Shown here in pieces: positions 41,764 to 49,588 of a stretch of DNA of 64,000 nucleotides (position 1 is the first letter of the stretch; each line of letters begins with the position of its first letter). The position numbers and the translations under genes were made by a program. Origin of the DNA: Agrococcus carbonis (GTDB lineage Bacteria > Actinomycetota > Actinomycetes > Actinomycetales > Microbacteriaceae); the NCBI RefSeq assembly GCF_900104705.1, contig NZ_LT629734.1, positions 2,170,001 through 2,234,000 of the forward strand, read 5' to 3'. The notes below the pieces were generated by a model. That model worked only from the letters and a program-made list of their open reading frames with translations. It had not been told where the DNA came from and searched no databases.

Positions 41764-42591
41764 TCAGACGGGGCTCGCTTCTGGATTCGTCGAACCCGCG
41801 TAGCCGTCCATGAAGCGCCGGTACATCACCTGGTTGGGGAACGCGTCGCGCACGTGCGTGCCGACGACATGCGCGAGCTCCGGTGCGCGCGTGCCCTCGA
41901 AGCCCCACCGGTCCTTGCCCTGATCCCAAGGCATCTCCGACGGGAACCAGGAGTCGATGCGATACGCGCCGCGCACGACGCCATAGGCGATGCCGAGCGC
42001 GTACTGCGCGCGCTCGCGAACCCATCCCGCGATCTTCCAATGACCCCGGGTCTTGTCGTAGGTCTCCTGCTCGCTCATGTCCGGTCGCCAGCCGTTCTGG
42101 ATCTTGAGCATGATCACCGGGCCATCGATCGGCGGACAGGCCTGGGCACGATGACGTGCGATGACGGCGGGTAGCGCAGCCAGGCCGTGCCGGCCCGAGT
42201 GATGGCCGCGCACCAGGTTGGTCAGCGGGTGATGATCTGCACGGAACGCGTCGATGACCGCTTGCTCGACGATGTACGCGGTGTGCTCGTCGTCGATGCC
42301 CGTTCGAAGGAACAGCAAGTCGACGGCTTGCCCGTTCGCCTCGATCTCCCGGATTCGGCGAAGCTTTGCGCGCTCGGACTGCGGGTCTGCTCCGGCCTCG
42401 CGCACGTGGGCGTTGATGCGATCGCCGATCCCCTTGCCCACGTAGAAGACTTGTCCGTCTCGCGGGTCGCGCAGTGTGTACACGTAGTAGCGAAGGACGG
42501 CCGCGACCTCACTCGGGATGCGGACGTCAGCGGTCATCGAGCGATCGGACACATCGCCGATGTCGCCCGACGAGTCGCGCGCGCCCGTCAT
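41764..42591 (-). CDS. GIY-YIG domain protein (LEM-3/COG3680-like)
   Basis: A 275-residue protein. LRYYVYTLRDPRDGQVFYVG, then KGIGDRINAHVREA, is the GIY-YIG core in the LEM-3-like or COG3680 variant, with the Arg in GDR. The metal-binding Glu may be in AYIVEQAVIDAF. The second half (GVVRGAYRIDSWFPS; RWGFEGTRAPEL) appears in the same family. It may be a nuclease, but no target is evident. ATG 42591 overlaps the upstream TGA as TGATG; ATG 42537 is an alternative. GC content is lower than in the adjacent genes. The first ten bases of the gene, and everything after its stop codon, match the flanks of the GNAT gene. Confidence 0.82.
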   Translation of the reverse strand: MTGARDSSGDIGDVSDRSMTADVRIPSEVAAVLRYYVYTLRDPRDGQVFYVGKGIGDRINAHVREAGADPQSERAKLRRIREIEANGQAVDLLFLRTGIDDEHTAYIVEQAVIDAFRADHHPLTNLVRGHHSGRHGLAALPAVIARHRAQACPPIDGPVIMLKIQNGWRPDMSEQETYDKTRGHWKIAGWVRERAQYALGIAYGVVRGAYRIDSWFPSEMPWDQGKDRWGFEGTRAPELAHVVGTHVRDAFPNQVMYRRFMDGYAGSTNPEASPV

Positions 42592-42633
42592 CAGCCCGCC
42601 GGCGTCGTCGGCTGCCGGTGCTCCCAGCCGTCG
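42582..42633. repeat. Duplication arm A (PdxH-like 3' end), original copy
   Basis: These bases cover the last codons of the PdxH-like gene and the TGATG junction. Their copy lies at 41659-41710. Confidence 0.85.
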
Positions 42634-43151
42634 CCGCCGCGCAGGTACTCGACGCGCACGTGCTTGCGGTCGAGCGTCGCCTGCAGGAACACGCACCGCG
42701 TCGGCTCGAGCGCCCACAGCACCCAGTCGGGGTTCGGCTCGCCCGCGTAGCTCGGGCGTTCGCGCCAATCCGCCTGCGCCGCATCCGCACCCAGGTCGGT
42801 CACGAATCCGCTCACCTCGACCTGGCGGCCGAGCTCGCGCCAGAAGAACAGCGCCGTCGCGACCGGGTTCCGCTCGAGCTCCTGCCCCTTGCGCGACGAG
42901 CGGTTCGACGAGAAGTGCAGGCCGCGCTCATCGACGTCCTTGACGATGAGCGTGCGGCTCGCGGGCGCGCCGTCGTCGCCGATCGTGCTGAGCGCGAAGG
43001 CGTTCGGCTGCCGCTCGCCGCTGCCGATCGCGTCGTCGAGCCACGCGGTGAAGAGGTCGAGCGGATGCGTCGGCACGGCCTCGGGGTCGAGCGTCGGCAT
43101 GGTCTCGGGGAAGGTGGGCAGCGCGCGGAGGCGCTCGCGGTACTGGCTCAC
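42591..43151 (-). CDS. Pyridoxamine 5'-phosphate oxidase-like flavoprotein
   Basis: A 186-residue split-barrel flavoprotein. PLDLFTAWLDDAIGSGERQP and NAFALSTIGDDGAPASRTLI with VKDVDERGLHFSSNRSSRKG follow the PdxH layout for FMN binding. NPVATALFFWRELGRQVEVS is the dimer strand. The C-terminal part is shorter and differs from true PdxH: the substrate-binding R-L-x-P ending is replaced by VRVEYLRGGDGWEHRQ. It might be a PdxH, but an oxidase or F420/FMN reductase of related fold is possible. GTG 43151 gives the expected N-terminus. Its stop overlaps the next start (TGATG). Confidence 0.88.
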   Translation of the reverse strand: MSQYRERLRALPTFPETMPTLDPEAVPTHPLDLFTAWLDDAIGSGERQPNAFALSTIGDDGAPASRTLIVKDVDERGLHFSSNRSSRKGQELERNPVATALFFWRELGRQVEVSGFVTDLGADAAQADWRERPSYAGEPNPDWVLWALEPTRCVFLQATLDRKHVRVEYLRGGDGWEHRQPTTPAG

Positions 43152-43238
43152 GCGGCCACCCTACGCGCGGCCCGTCTCTGCGCAGCGCTCGCGCTGCGCG
43201 GAGCGTGACGCGTCCCCGCAGCCGCGCATCCGCGACCC

Positions 43239-43328
43239 AGAGTTGCGGCGTGTTGCGCGTTGCGGGCCCGCGCGAGCGCGACTCGCCGCAACTCTTGCGG
43301 CCGATGCGGCCGATGCGGCCGATGCGGC
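43239..43328. repeat. Hairpin AGAGTTGCGGCG plus GATGCGGCC tandem repeat
   Basis: AGAGTTGCGGCG (43239-43250) pairs with CGCCGCAACTCT (43284-43295) across a GC-rich loop that can itself fold. Next to it are three tandem GATGCGGCC units (43311-43328). The hairpin can act as a terminator for the MFS gene. The rest of the 210-base gap is low-complexity GC-rich sequence. Confidence 0.7.
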
Positions 43329-43361
43329 GCGCAGGCGCGGCGCGCAGGCGAAGCGCGCGCC

Positions 43362-44564
43362 TCAGCGCGGCAGCTCGACCGGCGCCGTGTCGGGCGGGTC
43401 GCCGATGCCGTGCCGCAGGTCGGGCTGGTGGCGGCGGAAGATCGCCGCGACCGCCGCCGCGATCGCCACCATCACGACCGCGACCCACACGCCGCCGACG
43501 CCGCCGATCGCGTCGATCGCGACGCCCGCGATGGCCGAGCCGACGGCGGCGCCGAGCAGCTGCCCGGTGCCGATCCAGGCGTAGGCCTCGGGGGTGTCGG
43601 CGAACTTCACGGTCGCTGCGACGATCGCGGAGAACGCCGCGAGCGCGGGCGCGGTGCCGAGCCCCGCGATGAACAGCGCGATCGAGAGGCCGACGACGTC
43701 GCTCAGCGGCAGCGCGATGACCATGCCGAGCAGCACGATCGCGAGCCGGATCGCGACCGACCACGGCGTGATGCCGCGGTGCCCGAGCGCGAAGCCGCCC
43801 AGGAGCGAGCCGAGCGCCGAGACGGCGAGCACGATGCCCGCCTCGAGCGCTCCCTCGCCGAACGTCGCGACGACGCCCGCCTCGACCGCGGCGAACCCGC
43901 CGATGAACATCGCCGAGATCACGACCGACAGCAGCACCGGGGGCTTCCGCAGCACGCGCCCGAGCTTGCGCGTCGTCGGCGGGATGCGCAGCCGCCGCAC
44001 CTCGGGCGCGGCGATGAACAGCAGCGCGCCGACGAACTGGATCGCGATGGTCACGAGCAGCGTCGGCCCCGTGCCGAGCAGCGACACGAGCACCGTGACG
44101 AGCACAGGCCCGAAGATCCAGATGACCTCCTGCAGCGCCGCGTCGAACGAGAACAGCGGCGCGAGCAGCCGCTGCTGCACCATGCGCGGGTAGAGGGTGC
44201 GCACGGTCGGGGTGATCGGCGGGGTGGCGGCGCCCGCGACGATGCCGGCGAGCACGTCGACCCACAGCGGCAGCGCCTGCGTCGCCATGACCAGCAGCGC
44301 GGCGCACGACACGACGGCGGTCGTGAGCAGCACGCCGATCGTGCCGAAGCGCGACAGCAGCCGGGTGATGAACGGCCCGGCGGTCGCCATCCCGACCGAG
44401 AAGGCGGCGAGCACGAGGCCGGCGGCGCTGTACGTGCCGTGCACGTGCTCCATGTGCATGAGGATGCCGAGCGACATCATCCCTGCCGGGAAGCGGGCGA
44501 TCAGCTGCGAGAAGATGATGCGCGCGAGCCCCGGGACTCTGAGGACTTCACCGTAGGCGCGCAC
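43362..44564 (-). CDS. Major facilitator superfamily transporter
   Basis: A 400-residue membrane protein with twelve predicted helices in two bundles. RIIFSQLIARFPAGMMSLGI and the inter-helix LITRLLSRFGTIGVLL-type loop (ITRLLSRFGTIG) fit the MFS-1 pattern. The central loop VRRLRIPPTTRKLGRVLRKP is cytosolic and basic. The substrate is unknown; sequences of this sort are annotated as drug or sugar efflux. GTG 44564 begins just before the first helix. It stands between the small membrane protein upstream and the PdxH-like gene downstream, with a hairpin after it, so it is probably a single transcription unit. Confidence 0.92.
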   Translation of the reverse strand: MRAYGEVLRVPGLARIIFSQLIARFPAGMMSLGILMHMEHVHGTYSAAGLVLAAFSVGMATAGPFITRLLSRFGTIGVLLTTAVVSCAALLVMATQALPLWVDVLAGIVAGAATPPITPTVRTLYPRMVQQRLLAPLFSFDAALQEVIWIFGPVLVTVLVSLLGTGPTLLVTIAIQFVGALLFIAAPEVRRLRIPPTTRKLGRVLRKPPVLLSVVISAMFIGGFAAVEAGVVATFGEGALEAGIVLAVSALGSLLGGFALGHRGITPWSVAIRLAIVLLGMVIALPLSDVVGLSIALFIAGLGTAPALAAFSAIVAATVKFADTPEAYAWIGTGQLLGAAVGSAIAGVAIDAIGGVGGVWVAVVMVAIAAAVAAIFRRHQPDLRHGIGDPPDTAPVELPR

Positions 44565-44653
44565 CAGCCGATCCTAGGCCTCCGCGGTGTCCCTCGGGGT
44601 GCGGATGCGGTGGGCTCGCCGGGTGCGTCCGGGGCGCGTCGAGCGCCGGCCCG

Positions 44654-45004
44654 CTACCGGTCGTCGCGAGGGGTCTTGATGAGCACGCCCGCGGCGATGA
44701 ACGCGATCGCGGCGAGCGGATGCGCTATGAAGAAGACGGTGCTGCCGGCCTGGCCCTCCCACGCGATCGGCACCACGGGGTTCCAGATCACTGCGACGAT
44801 CGCGAAGACCGCGACCCACCACCACTGCTTCGCCTGCACCGCGAACCACGCGACGATGAGCGCGAGGATCGCGATCACGTAGCGGAAGATCTCGGCCCAC
44901 TCGGTGTCGATGAGCGCCATGCCGATCATGAGCGCGATCGCGGCGAGGATGCCGGGGGCGAATGCGTTGCGCTGGAAGGCGGGGCCGTAGCGGTCGGAGC
45001 TCAT
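44654..45004 (-). CDS. Small membrane protein, four helices, unknown
   Basis: A 116-residue protein with four closely spaced membrane helices: FAPGILAAIALMIGMALI, VIAILALIVAWFAV, WWWVAVFAIVAVIWNPVVPI and FFIAHPLAAIAFIAAGVLI. The WNPVVPI and AHP motifs in helices three and four recall small DUF6804-like proteins, but I am not sure of that family. There is no signal peptide or catalytic motif. It is 89 bases upstream of the MFS gene on the same strand and could be co-transcribed. Downstream of hrpA, a cluster of palindromic repeats separates the two genes. Confidence 0.78.
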   Translation of the reverse strand: MSSDRYGPAFQRNAFAPGILAAIALMIGMALIDTEWAEIFRYVIAILALIVAWFAVQAKQWWWVAVFAIVAVIWNPVVPIAWEGQAGSTVFFIAHPLAAIAFIAAGVLIKTPRDDR

Positions 45005-45043
45005 CGCCTCCAGGGTATTGGGTGGGCGCGCGGCCCCCTCTCG

Positions 45044-45209
45044 CTGGTCGAGTAGGCCGCGCAGCGGCCGTATCGAGACCGGACCGCCGGTCGTCTCGAT
45101 ACGCGCCCTGCGGGCGCTACTCGACGAGCGAGGGGGCCGGCGCTGCTCGACGAGCCGGTGACCTCCCTCGCTGGTCGAGTAGGCCGCGGAGCGGCCGTAT
45201 CGAGACCAG
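45044..45209. repeat. Three palindromic repeats between hrpA and the small membrane gene
   Basis: Units CTGGTCGAGTAGGCCGCGCA ... GTATCGAGACC, GTCTCGATACGCGCCCTGCG ... CTACTCGACG and CTGGTCGAGTAGGCCGCGGA ... GTATCGAGACC occupy most of the 212-base gap, so no other gene fits there. Orientation alternates. Confidence 0.9.
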
Positions 45210-45216
45210 GCCGCTC

Positions 45217-48200
45217 TCAGGCGGCGAGCACCTTCCGGATGCGCTGCGTCGACACCGGCCCCGCCGTCCCGAGCTGCTGCGCGAAGAGGCTCACGCGCAG
45301 CTCCTCGAGCAGCCAGCGGGCGGTGACCAGCCGCTCTGCCCGCGCGCCCTCGTCGGTGCCCGGCACCGCATCCGTCGTCGACGCCGGCAGCGGCAGCGCG
45401 CCCCCGGCGGCCGTGTAGAGGGCGGTCGCCTGCTCGACCTCGGCCATCCAGGTGCGGTCGCGGTTGGCGGTCTCGGGCAGCCGCTTGACGCGATGCTCGA
45501 TCGCGCGCACGTAGACCTCGAGGCGCGGCAGCCGCGCGAGCCCCGTGCGGCTCACGAAGCCGTCGAAGACGAGCTGCTCGAGGTGCGCGCGGGCGTCGGC
45601 GAGCGCCGCCATGTGGGCGAGGCTCGCGCCGTCGCGGATCGCTCGGTCGGCGTTCCGCACCGCGGTCAGGATGCGCGCGACCTGGCTCGCGAGCGCGAAC
45701 ATGCGGTCGACGAGGCCGTCGGCGACGCGAGCGCGCAGCGCCTCGAACTCGGCGGCGGTCGCCGGCGGCGCGTCGCCCTCTCCGCCCGCCGCGAGCTCGG
45801 CGTCGATGATCGCGAGCATGAGGTCATCGAAGAGCTTGTCGGTCGACGGGTAGGGGCTCGCGCCGAGGGCGAGCTTCTCTGCCCCGGTGAGGTTCGCCTG
45901 CACGTAGGGCGCCGGGCTCGGCACCTGTGCGAGCAGCAGCTGCCGCACCGCCGCCCGCTGGTCGCGCTGCTGCGCCTCGCGGGTGCTCGCGAGCCGGATG
46001 CCGACGCGGCCCTTGCCCGTGATCGCATAGCCGGGGTAGGCGCGCACGGTGTTGCCGCCCTGCTTGACGTCGATGTGGGCGGGGAGATCCTCGACGAAGC
46101 CCGCGACCTCGTCGCGCTCGAGATCGCTCGTCACCTTCACCGCCGCCTTCGCGACCTGCGCGCGCGCCTGCCCGGCGAAGCGGCGCTTGAGCGCCTCGAG
46201 GTCCTTGCCCTGGCCGAGGCGGCGGCCGCGGGAGTCCTCGATGGCGAAGGTGGGCTTGAGGTGGTCGGGGATGCGTCCCCAGTCGACGTCGGTGCCGGCT
46301 GCCTGCACGTAGGCGGTGCGCGAGATGCGCGCCGCGAGCACCTCGGCGAGCGGGCGCGGGCCGCTCGCCCCCTCCGCGGGAGGCTCGGCCGGGAGGTCGG
46401 CGAGCATGCCGCGCGCCCAGTCGGCCGCGGGCACGACGTGCTTGCGGATGTGCTTCGGGAGGCTCTTGATCATCGCCGTGAGCAGCTCCTCGCGCATGCC
46501 CGGCACGAGCCAGTCGAAGCCCGCCTCGGTGAGCCGCGGCAGCACCGCGAGCGGCACGTGCACCGTGAGCCCGTCGTCGGCGGCGCCCGGCTCGAAGCGG
46601 TAGGTGAGCCGCAGCCGCTGCTCGCCCTGCTGCCAGCGGGTGGGGAACGCCTGCTGGTCGACCTGCGGCTCCTCGCCGGTGAGGTCGGCGCGCGTCATCG
46701 TGAGCAGGTCGGGGGTCGCCTCGCGGGCCTTCCGCCACCAGCCCTCGAACGTGCGCGTCGAGTGCACGTCGGCGGGGATCCGCTGGTCGAAGAAGTCGAA
46801 GACCGCCTCGTCGCCGACGAGCAGGTCGCGGCGCCGCTGGCGCTCCTCGAGCCGCTCGATCTCGCGGATCAGCTCGCGGTTCTTGCGCTCGAACTGCTGC
46901 GGCGAATCCCACTCGCCCTCGACGAGCGCGTGCCGGATGAAGAGCTCGCGCGCGTGCTCCGCGTCGATGCGCGCGTATTGGATGCGGCGCCGCTCGACGA
47001 TCGGCACGCCGAAGAGCGTCACCTTCTCGTAGGCGACGACCGCGCCCTGCTTGCGCTCCCAGTGCGGCTCGCTCACCTGCCGCTTCGCGAGATCGCCCGC
47101 GAGCGGCTCGGCCCACGCGAGATCGACGGATGCGACGGTACGGGCGAAGAGGCGGCTCGTCTCGACGAGCTCGGCGGCCATGACGGCGCGCGGCGGGCTC
47201 TTCGCGAGGCCCGAGCCGGGGAAGATCTGGAAGCGCGCGCCGCGGGCGCCGAGGTACTCGGCTCGCTGCCGCGTGCGGCGCTCGTGCTGCCGCTTGCTCT
47301 CGCCGGGGCGCGGCTGCTGCGCCTTGCCGGTCTCGTCGCGCACGCCGATGCGGCCGAGGAGGCCGGCCAGGAGCGCCTTGTGGATGGCGTCGGCGTCGGC
47401 GCCTTCCATGGGCCCGCCCGTTGGTCGAGTAGCCGGCGAAGCCGGCGTATCGAGACCACCCGCCGCCTCGTCTCGATACGCGCCTGCGGCGCTACTCGAC
47501 GATCGTGGGTTGCCGGCGCGCTCCTCGACCTGCGGGCTGCGCCGCTCCGCGCGCCGTCCCTCCGCTGGTCGAGTAGCCGGCGAAGCCGGCGTATCGAGAC
47601 CCCGAGGCGCCTGCTCTCGCTTGAGCCCCAGCGCGCGCGTGAGCTGCCGCACCACGTCCTGCCACTCGCGCACCCGCAGGAAGTTCAGGTGCTCCGCCTT
47701 GCACATCCGCCGGAACTGGTTGCCCGAGAGCGCCGCCTGCCGCTCCTGCAGGTAGCGCCACAGCGCGAGCAGCGTGATGAAGTCGCTCGACGGGTCAGCG
47801 AAGCGCGCGTGCAGCCGATCCGCCTCCTCCCGTCGCTCGAGCGGCCGCTCCCGCGGATCCTGGATCGTGAGCCCCGCGACGATCGCGATGACCTCGTGGG
47901 CGACGCCCGCATCCCGACCGGCCACGGCCATCCGCCCGAACCTCGGATCGACGGGCAGGCGCGCGAGCTCGCGCCCGATCTTCGTGATGCCGCCCGACGG
48001 GCTGATCGCGCCCAGCTCGCGCAGCAGGTCGTCGCCGTCCTTGATGTCGCGCGCGGCGGGCGGCTGCAGGAAGGGGAACTCCGCGAGCGGCCCGAGCCCG
48101 AGCGATGCGGCCTGCAGGATGACGGCCGCGAGGTTCGTGCGCAGGATCTCGGGGTCGGTGAACTCCGGGCGCTTCTCGAAGTCGGCCTCGCTGTAGAGGC

Positions 48201-49278
48201 GGATCGCGATGCCCGGCGCCACGCGCCCCGCACGGCCCGAGCGCTGGTTGGCGCTCGCCTGGCTGATCGCCTCGATCGGCAGCCGCTGCACCTTCGAGCG
48301 CGCCGAGTAGCGCGAGATGCGGGCGGTGCCCGTGTCGATGACGTGCCGGATGCCGGGCACGGTCAGCGAGGTCTCGGCCACGTTGGTCGCGAGCACGACC
48401 CGGCGGCGGATGCCTGCGCGGGTGCTGCGCTCGAACACCCGGTGCTGGTCGGCGGCGCTCAGTCGCCCGTAGAGCGGGAGGATCTCGGTCGCCTGGCCGA
48501 GCCGCCCCTGCAGCTGATCCTGCGCGTCGCGGATGTCGGCCTCGCTCGGCAGGAACACGAGCACGTCGCCGGCGTCGTCGCGGGCGATCTCTGCGAGCGC
48601 CGCGGCGATGCCCTCGACGGGGTCGAGGTCGACGTGGGCGTCCTCGTCGTCGGCGTCCTCGCCCGCGTCGGCCGACGCATCCGCCGCCTTGCCGTCCGCG
48701 ACGAGCGGCCGGTAGCGGATGTCGACCGGGAACGTGCGGCCCGACACCTCGATGATCGGGGCGCCGCCGAAGTGGCGCGAGAACGACTCGGGGTCGATCG
48801 TCGCGCTCGTGATGACGACCTTGAGGTCGGGGCGGCGCGGCAGCAGGCGCTGCAGGTACCCGATGAGGAAGTCGATCGTGAGGCTGCGCTCGTGCGCCTC
48901 GTCGATGATGATCGCGTCGTAGGCCCTCAGGTCGCGGTCGCGGTGCATCTCGGCGAGCAGGATGCCGTCCGTCATCACCTTGATGCGGGTGTCGGCGGCG
49001 ACCTGGTCGGTGAAGCGCACCTTGTAGCCGACCTCGCGGCCCATCTCGACCTCGAGCTCCTCTGCGAGGCGCTCGGCGATCGTGCGCGCCGCGAGCCGGC
49101 GCGGCTGCGTGTGGCCGATGCGCTCGCGGCCGAGCTCGAGCAGCATCTTGGGCAGCTGCGTCGTCTTGCCCGAGCCGGTCGCGCCCGCGACGACGACGAC
49201 CTGGTGGTCGCGGATCGCCGCCATGATCTCGTCGCGCGCATCGCTGACCGGCAGGTCGGCGGGGTAGTGGATGCGCAT
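45217..49278 (-). CDS. hrpA: ATP-dependent RNA helicase HrpA
   Basis: A 1353-residue DEAH-box helicase, normal for HrpA. VVVAGATGSGKTTQLPKML is motif I, IIIDEAHERS motif II and VITSATIDPESF motif III. TNVAETSLTVPGIRHVIDTG and QRSGRAGRVAPG are motifs V and VI. HA2/OB domains and the long DUF3418 C-terminal region follow (VHVPLAVLPRLTEAGFDWLV). HrpA remodels RNA-protein complexes and rescues stalled ribosomes. ATG 49278 starts MRIHYPADLPVSDARDEIMA. Residues about 559-619 are encoded by three palindromic repeats read in frame (RGLDTPASPATRP occurs twice), inserted just before GADADAIHKALLAGLLGRIG. Confidence 0.95.
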   Translation of the reverse strand: MRIHYPADLPVSDARDEIMAAIRDHQVVVVAGATGSGKTTQLPKMLLELGRERIGHTQPRRLAARTIAERLAEELEVEMGREVGYKVRFTDQVAADTRIKVMTDGILLAEMHRDRDLRAYDAIIIDEAHERSLTIDFLIGYLQRLLPRRPDLKVVITSATIDPESFSRHFGGAPIIEVSGRTFPVDIRYRPLVADGKAADASADAGEDADDEDAHVDLDPVEGIAAALAEIARDDAGDVLVFLPSEADIRDAQDQLQGRLGQATEILPLYGRLSAADQHRVFERSTRAGIRRRVVLATNVAETSLTVPGIRHVIDTGTARISRYSARSKVQRLPIEAISQASANQRSGRAGRVAPGIAIRLYSEADFEKRPEFTDPEILRTNLAAVILQAASLGLGPLAEFPFLQPPAARDIKDGDDLLRELGAISPSGGITKIGRELARLPVDPRFGRMAVAGRDAGVAHEVIAIVAGLTIQDPRERPLERREEADRLHARFADPSSDFITLLALWRYLQERQAALSGNQFRRMCKAEHLNFLRVREWQDVVRQLTRALGLKREQAPRGLDTPASPATRPAEGRRAERRSPQVEERAGNPRSSSSAAGAYRDEAAGGLDTPASPATRPTGGPMEGADADAIHKALLAGLLGRIGVRDETGKAQQPRPGESKRQHERRTRQRAEYLGARGARFQIFPGSGLAKSPPRAVMAAELVETSRLFARTVASVDLAWAEPLAGDLAKRQVSEPHWERKQGAVVAYEKVTLFGVPIVERRRIQYARIDAEHARELFIRHALVEGEWDSPQQFERKNRELIREIERLEERQRRRDLLVGDEAVFDFFDQRIPADVHSTRTFEGWWRKAREATPDLLTMTRADLTGEEPQVDQQAFPTRWQQGEQRLRLTYRFEPGAADDGLTVHVPLAVLPRLTEAGFDWLVPGMREELLTAMIKSLPKHIRKHVVPAADWARGMLADLPAEPPAEGASGPRPLAEVLAARISRTAYVQAAGTDVDWGRIPDHLKPTFAIEDSRGRRLGQGKDLEALKRRFAGQARAQVAKAAVKVTSDLERDEVAGFVEDLPAHIDVKQGGNTVRAYPGYAITGKGRVGIRLASTREAQQRDQRAAVRQLLLAQVPSPAPYVQANLTGAEKLALGASPYPSTDKLFDDLMLAIIDAELAAGGEGDAPPATAAEFEALRARVADGLVDRMFALASQVARILTAVRNADRAIRDGASLAHMAALADARAHLEQLVFDGFVSRTGLARLPRLEVYVRAIEHRVKRLPETANRDRTWMAEVEQATALYTAAGGALPLPASTTDAVPGTDEGARAERLVTARWLLEELRVSLFAQQLGTAGPVSTQRIRKVLAA
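47422..47602. repeat. Three palindromic repeats inside the hrpA coding region
   Basis: Two identical units TTGGTCGAGTAGCCGGCGAA / TGGTCGAGTAGCCGGCGAAG ... GCCGGCGTATCGAGACC and one inverted unit GTCTCGATACGCGCC ... GGCGCTACTCGACG. All three, and a degenerate fourth near 47520-47535, are read through without a stop on the minus strand. The span is divisible into the hrpA frame. Confidence 0.92.
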
Positions 49279-49419
49279 CCCGCCATTCTCGCGCACGGGC
49301 GGTGGGCGCTCTCCCGCGCTCGCGCATCCTCTGGGCACCCCGCGCCCGGCCGCTCTGCCGCACCACCGCGCATCCGCTGCGCGCCGCGCGCCCCGGCCGC
49401 TGTGCCATTCGCCGACCCG

Positions 49420-49463
49420 TTCCGCCGATCTCGACCCGGTGCACCAGGTCGAGATCGGCGGAA
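49420..49463. repeat. Palindrome with GGTGCACC centre, left copy (within the 310-base gap 49279-49588)
   Basis: TTCCGCCGATCTCGACC pairs perfectly with GGTCGAGATCGGCGGAA around CGGTGCACCA. A related palindrome lies after the gene at 50543-50598. Just right of it, two tandem units of AGCGGTCG[CT]CCGAGAC occupy 49478-49509. The remainder of the gap upstream of the hrpA and AbiEi-like genes is GC-rich with no further gene; both promoters should be there. Confidence 0.9.
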
Positions 49464-49588
49464 CCGGTCGACGAGGCAGCGGTCGCCCGAGACAGCGGTC
49501 GTCCGAGACAGCGCCGATCGGCTCACGCCTCCACAGGCGGCAGCCGCCGCCCGGCTGCGCCCGCCGCGACTGCGGCATCCTGCGCGCC

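Noticed and set aside
47422..47602. hrpA as two separate genes split at the repeats
   Set aside because: The frame stays open through all units and the domains on either side together make a full-length HrpA.
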